Of a stretch of 64,000 nt of DNA, positions 34,941-47,384 are shown one piece after another. The notes beneath the pieces were generated by a model, which saw nothing but the letters and a program-made list of their open reading frames with translations, was not told where the DNA came from and did no database searches. The position numbers were made by a program, and so were the translations under genes. Within the stretch, counting starts at the first letter, position 1. Every line of letters begins with the position of its first letter. Location of the stretch: assembly GCA_038501625.1 (NCBI GenBank), contig JAZAYU010000686.1, positions 117,984 through 181,983 on the forward strand. Direction: 5' to 3'. The DNA comes from Corbicula japonica (lineage: Eukaryota; Mollusca; Bivalvia; Venerida; Cyrenidae).

Positions 34941-35640
34941 CCCGTCAACCGGCAGAGCCAGGAGCGGAGGGCACATCAAGGCGCAGACACGGTAAGATTT
35001 TTCATACTTGACAGTGGTGTAGGAAATTATCATTTTCGCTAGTTTTGATTTACTCTTGGAAAGAAATATCGGCTGATTTTAAACGCCAAATGAATTCCGC
35101 ACATATCCGATGATTGTAGTGAGTGGTAGAAGGGATGATAAATATTTTATCGCGATTTAAATACGGAAGTTTGTGATGAAATCTTGAAGATCTGGGTTGT
35201 TTCACCTTTTTATAGGAAAATGCTCCATAGATCGGAAATTCTGCATAAATTTGTTAGCACCATTTGAAAATTTAATCATTCCCCTGGCAATTTGTAAAAT
35301 ATTAGCACAAACAGACTTTTAACAAATTCGCGAGGGCTTAGTGAATAGAGCTGGGGTATAGAAATGGGCAGGTCCATGGAGCAGAAAGCGAATTTATTGG
35401 CGGGGACTAGGAGCAGATAAAATCGAGTACGAAAAATCGTTTGATGTACTGTTTTGACACAATTTTTCGTCCTCAAAAATGAAAATTTGTTGGCAAACAG
35501 TGATAGTATTGTCAGTCCGTATATCTGTTCATGTCATAAATTATACAGAAATCATTTCTAAAGGAGTTTTATAAGCTTGTGATGCATGAACTCTCATTAG
35601 TTAACGGAATTATCGCTGGTTTAACATTTTAAGCATTTAA
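34941..35640. repeat. Long inverted repeat, left arm
   Basis: Reads GTCAACCGGCAGAGCCAGG at 34945 and is matched in inverse orientation by CCTGGCTCTGTCGGTTGAC at 38566-38584. The match continues through GTAGGAAATTATCATTTTCG, TCCATGGAGCAGAAAGCG, GTACGAAAAATCGTTTGA and AACGGAATTATCGCTGG. The arms have diverged by substitutions and small indels. The loop (35640-36735) has no recognisable gene. It could be a foldback-type transposon or an old inverted duplication. Confidence 0.75.
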
Positions 35641-36375
35641 GAAAATGTGTGTTACTGGATAACTTTTATATAATTACTTTTGTCAGCTATTTGTCGTAAA
35701 TGCCCACTTTCGGCGAAAAACGGCTTCAAACTATGAGGGCATTTTGAAATTGTGGAGTTCATTAATCATTGAATTATTTACCGGCCTGTGTCTTTAAAAC
35801 ATTGTTAGCCATCATTTGGTCATTGAGGTGAATGAAATAAAAACACGCTTCAGTCGAAACATAAAAATAAGCTTTGGACTACATCTGTACACAATATCTC
35901 TTACCAGGTAAGAAAAAAAAACGTTCTTCGATGATTTTAAAGAAAGATTTAACAGTTAGTTATCGAACTTCTTCTGCGAATATTTTCACTATATGTTATA
36001 ATTTACTAAAACACAGTTTGCGAAAAGCGACCATGCCTTGTGTACAGTGTCTAGCACACAGAGTGTAAATGAAAAAATTGAGATTGCGCGGTGTTAAGTA
36101 GGAAACGAATTCAATTTTCGGCCAAAATAAACTTAAACTTCAGTGCCTGAGCATACACATACACTGATTAAGGAATTGCGTTGGGCTTTTTTGTAGTTAC
36201 GATAAATTAACGTGAAAGAAAGTCTATATTTTATCATTTCCTACTGATTTTGAGACGACAAATGCGTTTTGGGGCTTCATGATAGGAAAATATCAACATA
36301 ATTCGCAAAGGTAAAAACTAGGCTACATTTCATCGCAATTTTAACCAAAACACAACGTGCAGAAAAAAGCAAATA

Positions 36376-36557
36376 CAATTGAACCTCCTTTAGCAGCCAC
36401 ATTCATTCAGCAACCACCTTTCTCAAACAATCACTTTGAATATGTCCTTAACTGACATCTTTTTCTAATTTTTACCTTTCTTTAAAAGCCACCTGTTTTA
36501 AGCGTGACCCAATCTTTTGTCACTACTTAGGTAGGCTGCTTAATACAGGTTTAACTG
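36376..36557. mobile_element. Mariner-type MITE copy 2 (diverged)
   Basis: TA|CAATTGAACCTCC...TTTAGCAGCCAC to GGTTTAACTG|TA. Same family as 13993-14164 and lies in the loop of the long inverted repeat. Confidence 0.65.
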
Positions 36558-36734
36558 TACTGCTTTAAAAACAGATATAATTGGCTCACAATTTTGTAAA
36601 GTTTACAGAAATCGATAAAGTAATGACGGAGAAATAAATTTAAACACTATCTGGGGTGAACTTGACTTCAGTCATTCAACTTTTGTTTTTGGTGTTTTGA
36701 GGTGCTATTTTCTGTGAACGATCATCAACAGTGT

Positions 36735-38600
36735 GGCAAATGAATAATAACCAGCGATAATTCCGTTAACTAATAGAAGTTTATGCATCACTAGCTTACA
36801 ACAAGAGGGCCATGATGGACCTGAATCGCTCACCTGAGTATGTTTTTCTTGAAGCAACACTGCCTTGCTATGAAATGTTGGCACAATATGAGTTTCATCC
36901 TCGATCACAGACACCTGTGTAGCAATCCCAAGCTGTTTTTGATATAAGCTACCCATACAAATAGTTTGGAGTCAATAGGCCAAAGCAAACTCAAGTTATT
37001 AAGTGAAAATTGAATATCTATTTTCAGCTACAGTGGACGTGACCTTGACCACAGACATCTAGGTAGCAATCCCAAGCTGCCCGTTGATATAAAATACCCA
37101 TATACCAAGTTTGGAATAAATAGGCCAAAACAAACTCAAGTTATTAAGCAGAAACTGAATTTCTATTTTGATCAATAGTGACCTTGACCTTGATCACAGA
37201 CACCTGGGTAGTAATCCAAAGCTGCTTCTTAGTATAAGCTACTATGTCAATATGCCAAAGCAAACTTAAGTTATTGAGTGGAAACTGAGTTTCTATTTTT
37301 AGCAACAGTGACCTTGACCTTGATCACAGACATCTGGGTAGCAAACCCAAGCTGCCTTTTGATATAAGCTTACCATATACCTAGTTTGGAGTCAATTGGC
37401 CAAAGCAAACTCAAGTTATTAAGCGGAAACTGAATTTCTATTTTTAGCAACAGTGACCTTGACCTTGATCACAGACACCTGGGTAGCAATCTCAAGCTGC
37501 TTCTTGAAATTAGCTACCCATACACCAATTTTGGAGTCAACAGGCCAAAGCAAACTCAAGTTATTGAGTGGATATGGAATTTCTATTTTAAGGAACAGTG
37601 ACCTTGACCTTGATCACAAACATCTGGGTAGCAATCCCAAGCTACCTCTTCATATAAGCTACCCCACAGACCAAGTTTGGAGTCAATAGGCCAAAGCAAA
37701 CTCAAGTTATTGAGCAGAAACTAAATTTCTATTTTTAGCAACAGTGACCTTGACCTTCACCCTATGGTCATGATTTGAACAACTTTTGCAGACATTAGTG
37801 CCAGGATGCTCCAAGACAAATTTGGTTAAAATCCGTCCAGTGGTTTCAGAGGAGATGTTGTTTAAAGGAAATTGTTGACGGACGACGGACGACGGACAAA
37901 GACCGGTCACAATAGCTCACCATGAGCCTAAAGCTCAGGTGAGCTAAAAATTGGTTGCGTGGCAGGAATTGCAGGGCTAGGCGCTGTCGCCGTGACGGTG
38001 CGGGTTCGCTCCCAGCTAGAGGCACTATCATTAGTAATGATACAATTTATTACATGAATAGACATACGGACGGACAATACTATCACTATAATACTATACT
38101 ATCACTATTGAGGACGAAAAATAGTTTCAAAACAGTATATCAAACGATTTTTCGTACTTGATAATATCTGCTCCTGGTCATAAATTCGCCTTCTGCTCCA
38201 TGGACCTGCCTATTTCCATACCCCAGCTCTATTCACGAAGACCTCTCGAATTTGTTAAAAGTCTGTTTGTGCTAATATTTCACATATTGCCAGGAGAATG
38301 ATGTAATTTGCTAATAGTGCTTACAGATTTATGCAGATTTTCAGATCTATGGAGCATTTTCCTATAAAACGCAGAACTTCAAGATTTCATCACAAACTTC
38401 CGTATTTAAATCGCGATAAAATATTTATTATCCCTTCAGCCACTTCACAAAACAACGGACATGTGCGGAATTCATTTGGCATTCATTTAGCGAAAATGAT
38501 AATTTCCTACACCACTGTCAAGTATGAAAAAACTTACCGAGTCTGCGCCTGGATGTGCCGTCCGCTCCTGGCTCTGTCGGTTGACGGAGTGTCAAAAGTC
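36735..38600. repeat. Long inverted repeat, right arm, split by a family C2 element
   Basis: The inverse of 34941-35640. The arm starts AACCAGCGATAATTCCG at 36748, is broken by 36802-37946 and then by a ~90-bp tRNA-like SINE fragment (about 37950-38035, with GGGTTCGCTCCC as a degenerate B box). It resumes at TACGGACGGACAATACTATC and runs to about 38597. Confidence 0.7.
36802..37946. mobile_element. Family C element, core type C2 (145-bp units)
   Basis: The head is CAAGAGGGCCATGATGG with ATCGCTCACCTGAG. Units are marked CAGTGACCTTGACCTTGATC at 37306, 37451 and 37596 (GAACAGTG), and the final unit (CAGTGACCTTGACCTTCACC) is at 37742, with period 145-146. The tail has GACGGACGACGGAC and AGCTCACCATGAGCC...GCTCAGGTGAGCTA. 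Head and tail match the C1 and C3 elements and the core does not. A lone C2 unit is at 57170-57310. Confidence 0.85.
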
Positions 38601-38690
38601 CTTACTTTTGCTGCTATTTAGAAGAACACGGAATCATCGATCAGTATTTTTACACTATTAGTCCTTTGAACGCATCGCATATTTTCTCTC

Positions 38691-39188
38691 AAAAAAAGGT
38701 GAAATATGCATATCAGGAATCGCCACATTCAGAAAAAACAGCCTCCCCACACAGTCAAGAAGAAGGAAGGGGGAGAGAGCATGGTTTATAAAATAATCAG
38801 TTTCAAATATCATTTAGTAAGAAATTGTTTACATGTGACTTAGATAATCTGATAAGAAAATTAGTGATTTTAAAAAGTAAAAAAATCTAATTACAGTGTT
38901 GTTGTTTCTTCATCTTTTTTTGTCAAAATAAAAAAGTGGCTCCAAAACAGTTATCCATTATGTTAGAAAAACCTATATCTAGCTAGTAATTACTTAAAAA
39001 TGACATTTTATGCAATGACATAAAAATTAATGACTGTTAATTAGGTTGATTGATTTACGGAATTTTCCGTTACAGTCTTCCAGCGATAAACCGAATTTTT
39101 CGGTTTGGTTTCTCCCATTACGTAAAACAGCGTTGAGATTCGGGATTTTAACGCACTATTTTTGATATGCATATTCCACCTTTTTTTA
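38691..39188. mobile_element. Penelope-derived fragment with an inverted end copy
   Basis: 38694-38808 matches the 3' terminus of the Penelope-like element at 39963 (AGGTGAAATATGCATATCAG, CCTCCCCACACAGTCAAG, GGGGGAGAGAGCATGG). At 39162-39187 TGATATGCATATTCCACC is the same terminus inverted. The stretch between is unrelated to that element, so this is a rearranged or chimeric copy. Confidence 0.6.
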
Positions 39189-39219
39189 CAGAAGAAAGAC
39201 CGTAACGTTAGATTACGTG

Positions 39220-39962
39220 TTTTACAACTAGTTCTCTAAGTACAAAATGAGGAGATAATCCCAGAAGAAAGGTACCTAAAGTTATGTTTCTTGTAAGGCT
39301 CAGGACCTGTGCATGGTTAAGTAAGTGTGTAAACTTTCATGGCAATGCTCTTTGTAAAAATACAGAAATATCCAACTTGCCGAAACAGGTTGACCACTTA
39401 TCTCTAAGTACAAAATGGGGAGATAACCCCAGAAATAACATAACCAGAGTTATGACTTGTATAGGTAATGACCTGTGCACTGTTAAATAAGTGTGTAAAC
39501 TTTCATGCTGAATTTCTGTGTAGAAATTGAAAAATATCCAACTTTCTTAAACAGGTAAACTGTTTTCCCCAAGTAAAAATGGGCAGATAAACCCAGAAAT
39601 AAGATACCTAGAGTTAAATAACTTGTCAGGGTCCTGAATCGTGTTCCGTTTAGTAAGTTTGTAAACTTTCATGCCAATGCTCTTTGTAGAAATTGAAAAA
39701 ATATTTACTTGCCGAAACAGGTTAACCATTTATCTCCAAGTACAAAATGGGTAGACAATCCCAGAAAAAAGGTAGCGAGAGTTAAGTTACTTGTAAGGGT
39801 CATGATCTGTGCACTGTTAAGTAAGTGTGTAAAGTTTTATGCCAATTCTCTTTGTGGAAATTGAGATATGTCCAACTTGCCGAAACACGTAAACCATTTT
39901 TCTAAATACAAAAAGGGGAGATAACCCTAGAAATAACGTACCAAGAGTTATGTAATTTGTAA
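39220..39962. repeat. Family F tandem repeat, part 2
   Basis: About four units of ~170 bp (AAAATGGGGAGATAACCC, CCTGTGCACTGTTAAG, AAACTTTCATGCCAATGC). It is interrupted at TTTGTAA by the Penelope-like element. Confidence 0.8.
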
Positions 39963-42492
39963 AAAGGTGAAATATGATTATCTGGAATCGCCACATTCAG
40001 AAAAAAACAGCCTCCCCACACAGTCAAGAAGAAGAGAGGGGGAGAGAGCATGGTTAATTAAATGATCAGTTTCAAAAAAGACACCACTAACAATTAACAA
40101 AAATGAGAACCCGAGGGGTTACCGCCTTGGAACGGTCAGTGGCAAATCAAATTGCCACTGGGGGTTTAAACCAAGTTCTAGTGTGCACCAACCTCACACT
40201 TGCCCCAACAGGTTCTCATATCACAAAACAAGTACAAGTTGTCTTGGTGAAAAAACTCCAACCCACTTATCGGCTTAACAATGTTGCATGCAAAAGCACA
40301 CAAACATATAAAACATAAGAAGCTAAGAGCATTGCAAAGCCGAAGGGGCGGGTACTCAATGATCTTACCGAGACCAGAGCTCCTGGAGTAAAATCAGCAA
40401 GAACACGATGACAGGGATAAAAGAAACAAATCGAGCTTCTAGGTTCTTTTAAGAAAAGATTTCCCCATTAACCTTCATAAACTCTTAAACCCCTGCCACC
40501 GTCGTGCAACCAAAGAGGTAAGCATAATGATCAACTGTAGAAGGTTAATCACCAGGCCTGCAGAGCGCTGTAAAATATCATGTTGGTAACCTTTCTTTTT
40601 GAATTTACAGATGGTTTTTACGAATAACCGGGAGAAATTATCACTGCCTTTTATCTTTTTAAGTTTATAAATTAAATCTCCACAAAAAACTGGCTGTGAA
40701 ATACCTTGTTGCAAAAGTGATTTTAAACTGCATCTGTATTTATAAATTAAATCTGGGTATCGGCGATAAAACTTGCAAAAGGTTTTCCTTAATTTGTGAT
40801 ACCGATAACCTTGTTATAAAAGTTTTTCTGTAATGCAAAGATTACGTTCATTGAAATCATTAACATCGTTGCAAGCTCTTGAAAAGCGAACAAGCTGTGA
40901 GATATAAACCCCATAAGATGTTGCACGGGGAACATCGCCGTCAAAAAACGGGAAATTTACTATATTAAAATTAAAATCATCTCTTTTATCATACATTTTA
41001 GTAGTGACATAACCATTTTCAATGGACAGATTTAGATCGAGAAAGTTTGCTTGCTTTTCTGAAGTGTTCGCTTTATTAAGTTGTAGTTCTTTAGGATAAA
41101 TCTTATTAACCAGTAATGGAAAATGGTTATTGTCTATATTTAATAAATCATCAAGGTACCTCGAGGTGTTGTTAAAAGCTGTAATTATATCATCTTGATG
41201 TTCAGTAGAAAGAGATAACATAAAGTCTCTTTCATAACAGTATAAAAACAGATCAGCAACAAGGGATGCACAATTAGTACCCATTGGGATGCCTATTACT
41301 TGTTTATAAATAGAGGTACCGAATCTAACATAAATATTATCCAGTAAGAAAGTTAGCGACTCTATTAGGTCTTGACAACTCCATAAGGTATAATTATCAT
41401 AAGAACCATCTGTAAAAAATGCCCTATGTTCATTACACGCGATGAAGGTTTTATTTTCTCTAGCAAACGTTTTTTAAATGAGACTGGTTAGTTTGTCTCT
41501 TATGCTGAGAAATCATAAGTAGACAAACAGAACGCCCGAAAATTATTAGATTTAAGCTTTTTCAAAACGTCATTTGAATTTTTAATCGACCAAAATAAAT
41601 TTTTGCCAGAAGTTTCAAAAACCTTATCACAATACCTAATTACATGTTCTTTTATAGCTGTAAGACAAGATGTTAAGAGCACGGATAATTTAGTAGTAGT
41701 GCAAGAACTTGAGTTAGCAATAAATCTTGCTTTGTACGGTGTTTAATGGATTTTAGGCAACCAATACATAGTAGGTACTTTGTCTTGTTTCGGCTCAATA
41801 CTGATTCTAAATTTTGTAATTTGTAGAGTGTGTGCAGTAACAATATCACTCTCAGATGAAGAAGTCAGTATATAAGCATTAGTGCTGTTCAGTTATTCAG
41901 TTTGAATATTAATATAGTGTATTCGTCACACTATAATTACATTATTAGAAGCCTTATCAGCAGGTGTTAAAACAAATCTGTTATGAAAGTCTTGAATTCC
42001 TTTTTTCAAATGACGAAAGTTGAAACGAGGTCGAGGTGGTAATAAAGCAATGTTTCTTTCATAAAATGATATACGAGTGTCAATTATTTTGAATATGTGT
42101 TTTTTTCCAGTTAGAAAGTGCATTAGGCTCGGCATGTTCTCTTTTGCACCATTTATTGCAAAATAAGTTTAAAGACTCGACAATTTCTGCACGGCATGCA
42201 TTAAAATCAATTTTGGATGATATTCTATATTTGGGATCTGTAGAAATTAAATTACGAATTCTAGAGTCTTTGATAAAATTAAGATCACCGGTAACAATAT
42301 GACCGGCAGGCTTATAGCAATATTTAGAAGTTAAACACTCTCAAGATTTTGGTGTATTTTCAATGATCTGTAAATCCGAGGTAATTTTATTGTAATTAAA
42401 AATTGTATTTCTAGTTGGTTTGTTGTATTTATAATTTATTCCTTTATTTAAAAAAGAAATTTTAAGGAAATGTCTTTGATGGTCAGATTCCA
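39963..42492 (-). pseudogene. Penelope-like retroelement, 5'-truncated, RT domain broken
   Basis: Minus-strand frames give, in order: a finger region ending FVLTPADKASNNVIIV (about 41930), FRAFCLSTYDFSA (about 41505), the palm MGTNCASLVADLFLYCYE (41284 downward) and the catalytic RYLDDLLNI (about 41150), then a thumb region (ASYGVYISQLVRFSRAC) and a 3' part to 39963. The GTNC-A-x-L-x-A-D-L-F-L and YxDD motifs are those of Penelope-like RTs. Several stops and frameshifts are present, so it is inactive. No GIY-YIG endonuclease is seen: it may be lost with the 5' end or absent in this group. TGTAA flanks both ends (39958-39962 and 42493-42497). It sits inside family F. Confidence 0.75.
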
Positions 42493-42640
42493 TGTAAGGG
42501 CCACGACCTGTGAACTGTTAAGTAAGTGTGTAAACTTTCATGCCAATGCTCTTTGTAGAAATTGAGAAATATCCAACATGCCGAAAAAGGGTGACCAGAC
42601 GGACGGACGTACGGACGGAGGGACGTTTCAATCACTAGAT
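42493..42640. repeat. Family F repeat, part 3 and tail
   Basis: Resumes GGGCCACGACCTGTGAACTG and ends with GACGGACGTACGGACGGAGG. Completes the family F array interrupted by the Penelope-like element. Confidence 0.75.
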
Positions 42641-43765
42641 GCTAAAAGCTTGGTCTGCGTCTTGTGAAGTGCAGGTTTACTGCAATTTAAGCATTATACA
42701 ATGTAAAAATTAATGAGCACATGCCACAATCTTATGTTAGAGAATTCAGATTTTTATAACTAATTTAGAAATTTTTAATAGGACATTTTCAATGAAGATT
42801 GGCTAATGTCAAGCCTGCCAAAAACTTAGAATACCTGACAAGTAACCCCTTTATATCTCTGCCTCTGTGGTTTTATTATATACCTATGAATGATTTTAGC
42901 ATAGTGCATCGTTAATCCGCAAAATTGATGCAACTCGTCAGATTAGAAATTCCGTATCGAACAATGTCCAGCTTTCCGTGTTATATGTGACGTTATATAC
43001 AACGTCACGGTAGGTTGTCGTAATTTTCCGGCACATAACGAACTCCAAAACAGGAAATTTCCGTCGCAGTTTTACAAACGTTACGGTATTTTTACGCCAT
43101 TCATAAATTTATATCGCGTTACTATTTTTATTTCTGCTATAATGTAAACCACGTTTTTGACTAAAATTTTGTTGTTTAGCTTATTTAAATTTGTTTTGAG
43201 CGGGAAGGGTATATAATTAAAGGAACATTATGACAGTATGCATTCTGTAGGTTCGTATTATTTCTCATTGCGTATGTAACCACATCACGCTCGACCTTTG
43301 GTCTCACGCGATATTGTTTACATACCTAACTCGAAAAATACTAACCTGCATTCTGCATACTGTAATAATATTACATATGTATTGAACTTTGATAAATCAA
43401 TCTCTCTAAGTCACAGGTCAACCTTCCTAATTATTATCTTCTACTATAAAAAAGCAACAATTCATCCATCGAGAACATTTCATGTGCAATAATCCACTAT
43501 CAACTTGCTGCAAATATTCATAACTTTCCGTGACAACATTTATGAATTTCAATAATAAAAATAAAATTCCCTGCTAATTCAAAGAAATTTCTACCCTTAA
43601 AAAAACAACAAATGCTGTTCATGTAATGCCCATAATGCCATAATTATAATAAGTTTCATATAAACTTAAGATTCATCAATTTTCATCTTACAAAATACCG
43701 TTAATTGTTTAAAACTTTTTATAGTCAGGAACGTATGACAAAAATGTTGTTTAAAAGCTACTTAC
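42641..43765. other. Intronic DNA, no gene seen
   Basis: AT-rich. Contains the near-palindrome GTGACGTTATATACAACGTCAC (about 42987-43008). No element ends or exon signals were recognised until the CARD exon. Confidence 0.5.
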
Positions 43766-43890
43766 TCTGACATCTCTGCAGAAGTTATGAGTAAAGACTT
43801 GTTTTGAAAGTAAACAGCCAAGCAAGCTTAAGGGATCCATAGCATCAACTAATGTCTCGTAGCATCCAGTATAAACTTTTGTAACATGAT
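43766..43890 (-). CDS. Exon of a CARD-domain protein (first half of the CARD)
   Basis: A 125-nt stretch between a strong acceptor (TTTTTTGTTTCAG|ATCATG) and a strong donor (CAGA|GTAAGT). Two of three frames contain a stop. The remaining one gives 2 nt plus 41 codons and ends at phase 0, exactly what the 11510-11752 exon needs. The peptide has the CARD start pattern: YETLVDAMDPLSLLGCLLSK, then VFTHNFCRDVR. This matches helices 1-3 of a CARD (Leu-Val-x-x-Met-Asp, a Leu-rich helix, then the 'vlT' turn before helix 4). With the downstream exon it makes one complete domain. The gene's start and its other domains lie outside what I can identify. It is too short to show up as a long open frame. Confidence 0.65.
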
Positions 43891-44333
43891 CTGAAACAAA
43901 AAAGATTTATGAAAAGTTGCCCTTTACCAAATTTTGAATGTTTTGTTGTATTCTCAAGGTGGCAACAAAATAAGCTACTTAAAGATATGAAATTGTGGGT
44001 TCATTTGACGAAAAGAACTGTTTTGTTCAGAAATTGCTTATTTCTTTTTTGGCCAGTGTGTCTGTTTGATACTGTAAAAATACACGACCTAATTGGCTTT
44101 TTAAAAACTAAAGCCAGTATGAAAATAGTTTTTATAATCTATTTTGGAACATCTTTCTTGTTTACATGATATATTATATCCCTTTGAAGTGCTTCTAATT
44201 GCCTTTCTTGTCATATCATTATTATACAGAAGAAGTATGTTTTCAAGAAAACGTGATTCAAACAGCGTTGTTGGTGCCTTGTATTGCCCCTTAGATAATG
44301 GAGGAAGTCATGTAGAACCTTTGATTTTTAGTC
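43891..44333. other. No gene seen
   Basis: Plus-strand open frames here (for example 43909-44169) are hydrophobic, Phe-rich translations of AT-rich DNA, without splice or family support. Confidence 0.5.
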
Positions 44334-46667
44334 AAACTAGAATTATCACTGAAGGTGATTAAATACCCCCACATGTATGCTTGATACTTGAACTGGGAAT
44401 TCTTAAAATCAATGGCATAAAGTAACGAACACTAGAACATGGACACATGTAGTAGTGACCCTGACCTTGACCCCACACACCTACTTTCAATCCCAAGCAG
44501 TCTTTCAAGAAGCAACCTAAACAGTAAGTGTCATCAAAATTTCTCATTCCTCATTAAAGTAATTTAGCATAAAAAGTTTTTCTATCCTAAAATTTAGTAA
44601 CAGTGACCTTTACCACAGTGGCCCCACTTTCAATCCAAAGTGTCATCTTCTAAGCAGCCACATATACAGACAGTTCATCACAAGATCTCATTCCTTCTAA
44701 ATTTATCGAGCAGAAACGGTTTGAATATGTTTTTAATAGTGACCTTTACTTAACTTTTATCTAACAACTGTGTGCCAAAAAATGTTTAAATATGTGAAGC
44801 CTTTCTTTAGAAATCATCCAGAAACCATTTTTTCTATTTTTAGTAACAATGAACAGTGACCTTAACCCCACCAGGCCCATATTCAATACGAAGTTTCGTC
44901 TTCAAAGACACTGCCTATATAGCAATTTTCATCACAATATCTCATTCTGAACTACAGTTATTGAGCATATACAGTTTTTCTATTTTAGTAACAGTGACCT
45001 TGACCCCACAGGCCTTATTTTCCAATACAAAAGTCGTCTTCACAGAAACAACCAATACACCAAATTTCATTTAAGAATCTCATTCCAAGCTACAGTTACT
45101 GAGTGGAAATGAGGTTTTGAAGTTAAAATAACAGTGACCTTGACCTTGAACCCACAGGCCTCAAAGTCAAACCTAACCTGTATCTTGTAATCTTTGCATT
45201 ACAGAAAAACTTTTAAAACAAGGTTATCGTTATCACAAATTAAGGAAAACATTTTGCAAGTTTTATCGTCGATACCAAGATCTAATTCATAAATACAAGT
45301 GCAGTTTAAAAACACTATTGCAACAAGGTATTTCACAGCCAGTTTTTTTATGGAGATTTAATTTATAAACTTAAGAAGATAAAGGGCAATGTTAATTTCT
45401 CCCGGTTATTCGTAAAAACCATCTGTAAATTTAAATGAAAGGTTACCAACATGATATTTTACAGCGCTCTGCAGGCCTGGTGATTAACCCTTCTACAGTT
45501 GATCATTATGCTTACCTCTTTGGTTGCACGACGGTGGCAGGGGTTTAAGAGTTTATGAATGTTTATGGGGAAATCTTTTCTTAAAAGATCCTAGAAGCTC
45601 GATTTGTTTCTTTTATCCCTGTCATCGTGTTCTTGCTGATTTTACTCCAGGAGCTCTGGTCTCGGTAAGATCATTGAGTACCCGCCCTTTGGCTTTACAA
45701 TGCTATTAAATTCTTATGTTTTATTTGTTTGTGTGCTTTTGCATGCAACATTGTTGAGCCAATTAGTGGGTTGGAGTTGTTTCACCAAGACAACTTGTAT
45801 TTGTTTTGTGATATGAGAACCTGTTGGGGCAAGTGTGAGGTTGGTGCACCCTAGAACCTGGTTTAAACCCCCAGTGGCAATTTGATTTGCCACTGACCGT
45901 TCCAAGGCGGTAACCCCTCGGGTTCTCATTTTTATTAATTGTTAGTGGTGTCTCTTTTGAAACTGATCATTTTATTAACCATGCTCTCTCCCTCTCTTCT
46001 TCTTGACTGTGTGGGGAGGCTGTTTTTTCTGAATGTGGCGATTCCTGATATGCATATTTCACCTTTATGTAATGTTACATCTGTGTCCATAAAATAATTA
46101 AATCTATAAAGTATTTCATGAGTTATCGTCCAGAAACAGTTTTTCTATTTTAAGTAACAGTGACCTTGACATTGACCCCACAGGCCCCAAAGTCACCCTC
46201 AACCTGTATCATCAGATGTTACATCTATGTCCCAAAAAGGATATAATAATAAGTATTTCATGAGTTATCATCCGAAAACCATTTTTCTATTTTTAGTAAC
46301 ACTGACCTTGACACTGACCCCACCAGCCCCAAAGTCGAACCTGACCTGTATCTTGTGATGTTACATCTGTGTACCAAACATTTTTAAAATAGTTGATGCC
46401 TTCCAGGAGTTATTGTCCGGAAAGCATTTTTCTATTTTTAGTAACAGTGACCTTGACACTGACACCACCAGACCCAAATTCGAACTTGACCTGTATCTTA
46501 TGATGTTACACCTGTGTACCAAAAATTATTTAAATCTGTCAAGCCTTTCATGAGTTATCATCCGGAAACGAAGAATCCGACAGACAGACCGACCGACCGA
46601 CAGAGCGACCGACCGACCGACAAGCTCACTCCTATATACCCCCTCAAACTTCGTTTGTGGGGGTATA
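44334..46667. mobile_element. Family B element, second copy, with a Penelope-like insertion
   Basis: Head AATTATCACTGAAGGTGATT and ATACCCCCACATG. Core units carry TAGTAACAGTGACC. The tail has GACCGACCGACAGAGCGACC, CTCCTATATACCCCC and GTTTGTGGGGGTATAA. It aligns unit by unit with 21010-22457, apart from the insert at 45192-46067. Confidence 0.85.
45192..46067 (+). mobile_element. 876-bp 5'-truncated Penelope-like element
   Basis: TGTAAT flanks both sides (45186-45191 and 46068-46073). The undisturbed family B unit at 21838-21870 shows the empty site CTTGTAATGTTACATC. The insert matches, in the opposite orientation, the region 40830-39963 of the larger Penelope-like copy: thumb region AAGGTTATCGTTATCACAAA, then AACCCCTCGGGTTCTCA, and the end ATATTTCACCTTTA. 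Gaps and stops make it non-coding. This copy defines the 3' terminus of the family. Confidence 0.85.
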
Positions 46668-47320
46668 AAGATATCCCAGACTATTTTTCACAAAAACGAC
46701 TGCCCAATAGAACTCTCTTGTTTGCACGTCCAATGTTGCATTTTGTATGCTTACCAGTGTAAATGTGTTTGTCAATGGCCATACCTACATGTAGCCCATA
46801 ACACTTTAAGATTCTTTGTTGTTAATTATTTGAGCTGTTACATTGAATTTTGTTGAATGTGGAGTCATGTTTTCCTCACTATTGGTATATGTATTAGAAG
46901 CACAGCAATGATTTATTTACTTGCTGAATCACTGACCCCAAAGTTATGAAACTGAAGGTACAGTATTCTAGTATACTAAAATAACCAATTCTGGCACCAG
47001 ATATACATAATAATGTATAGGAGAGTGTTAGAGTGCGTGGGGATGGGTGTGAAAGATGATTGTAAAATGAAATCTCCGAAGGATTAATGTGTTTTTTTCC
47101 CAGTACCTTTAAAGTCATGCCCACTTCCTATTAAGATGCTTATATTTATATTAACATGGCAGTATGAAGGACAGCAATATTCTCCACCGCATAAGGGAAT
47201 TTTGAAATGGTTATTTATGCTTAAAAGGAAATGTGAAGTAAAAAATTTGTTCAATTTTTGTATGAAAAACTTTCCACACTGGGCTCACCATGAATTAATT
47301 TGACAGTTCAATCCATTTCA

Positions 47321-47384
<64 letters not shown>

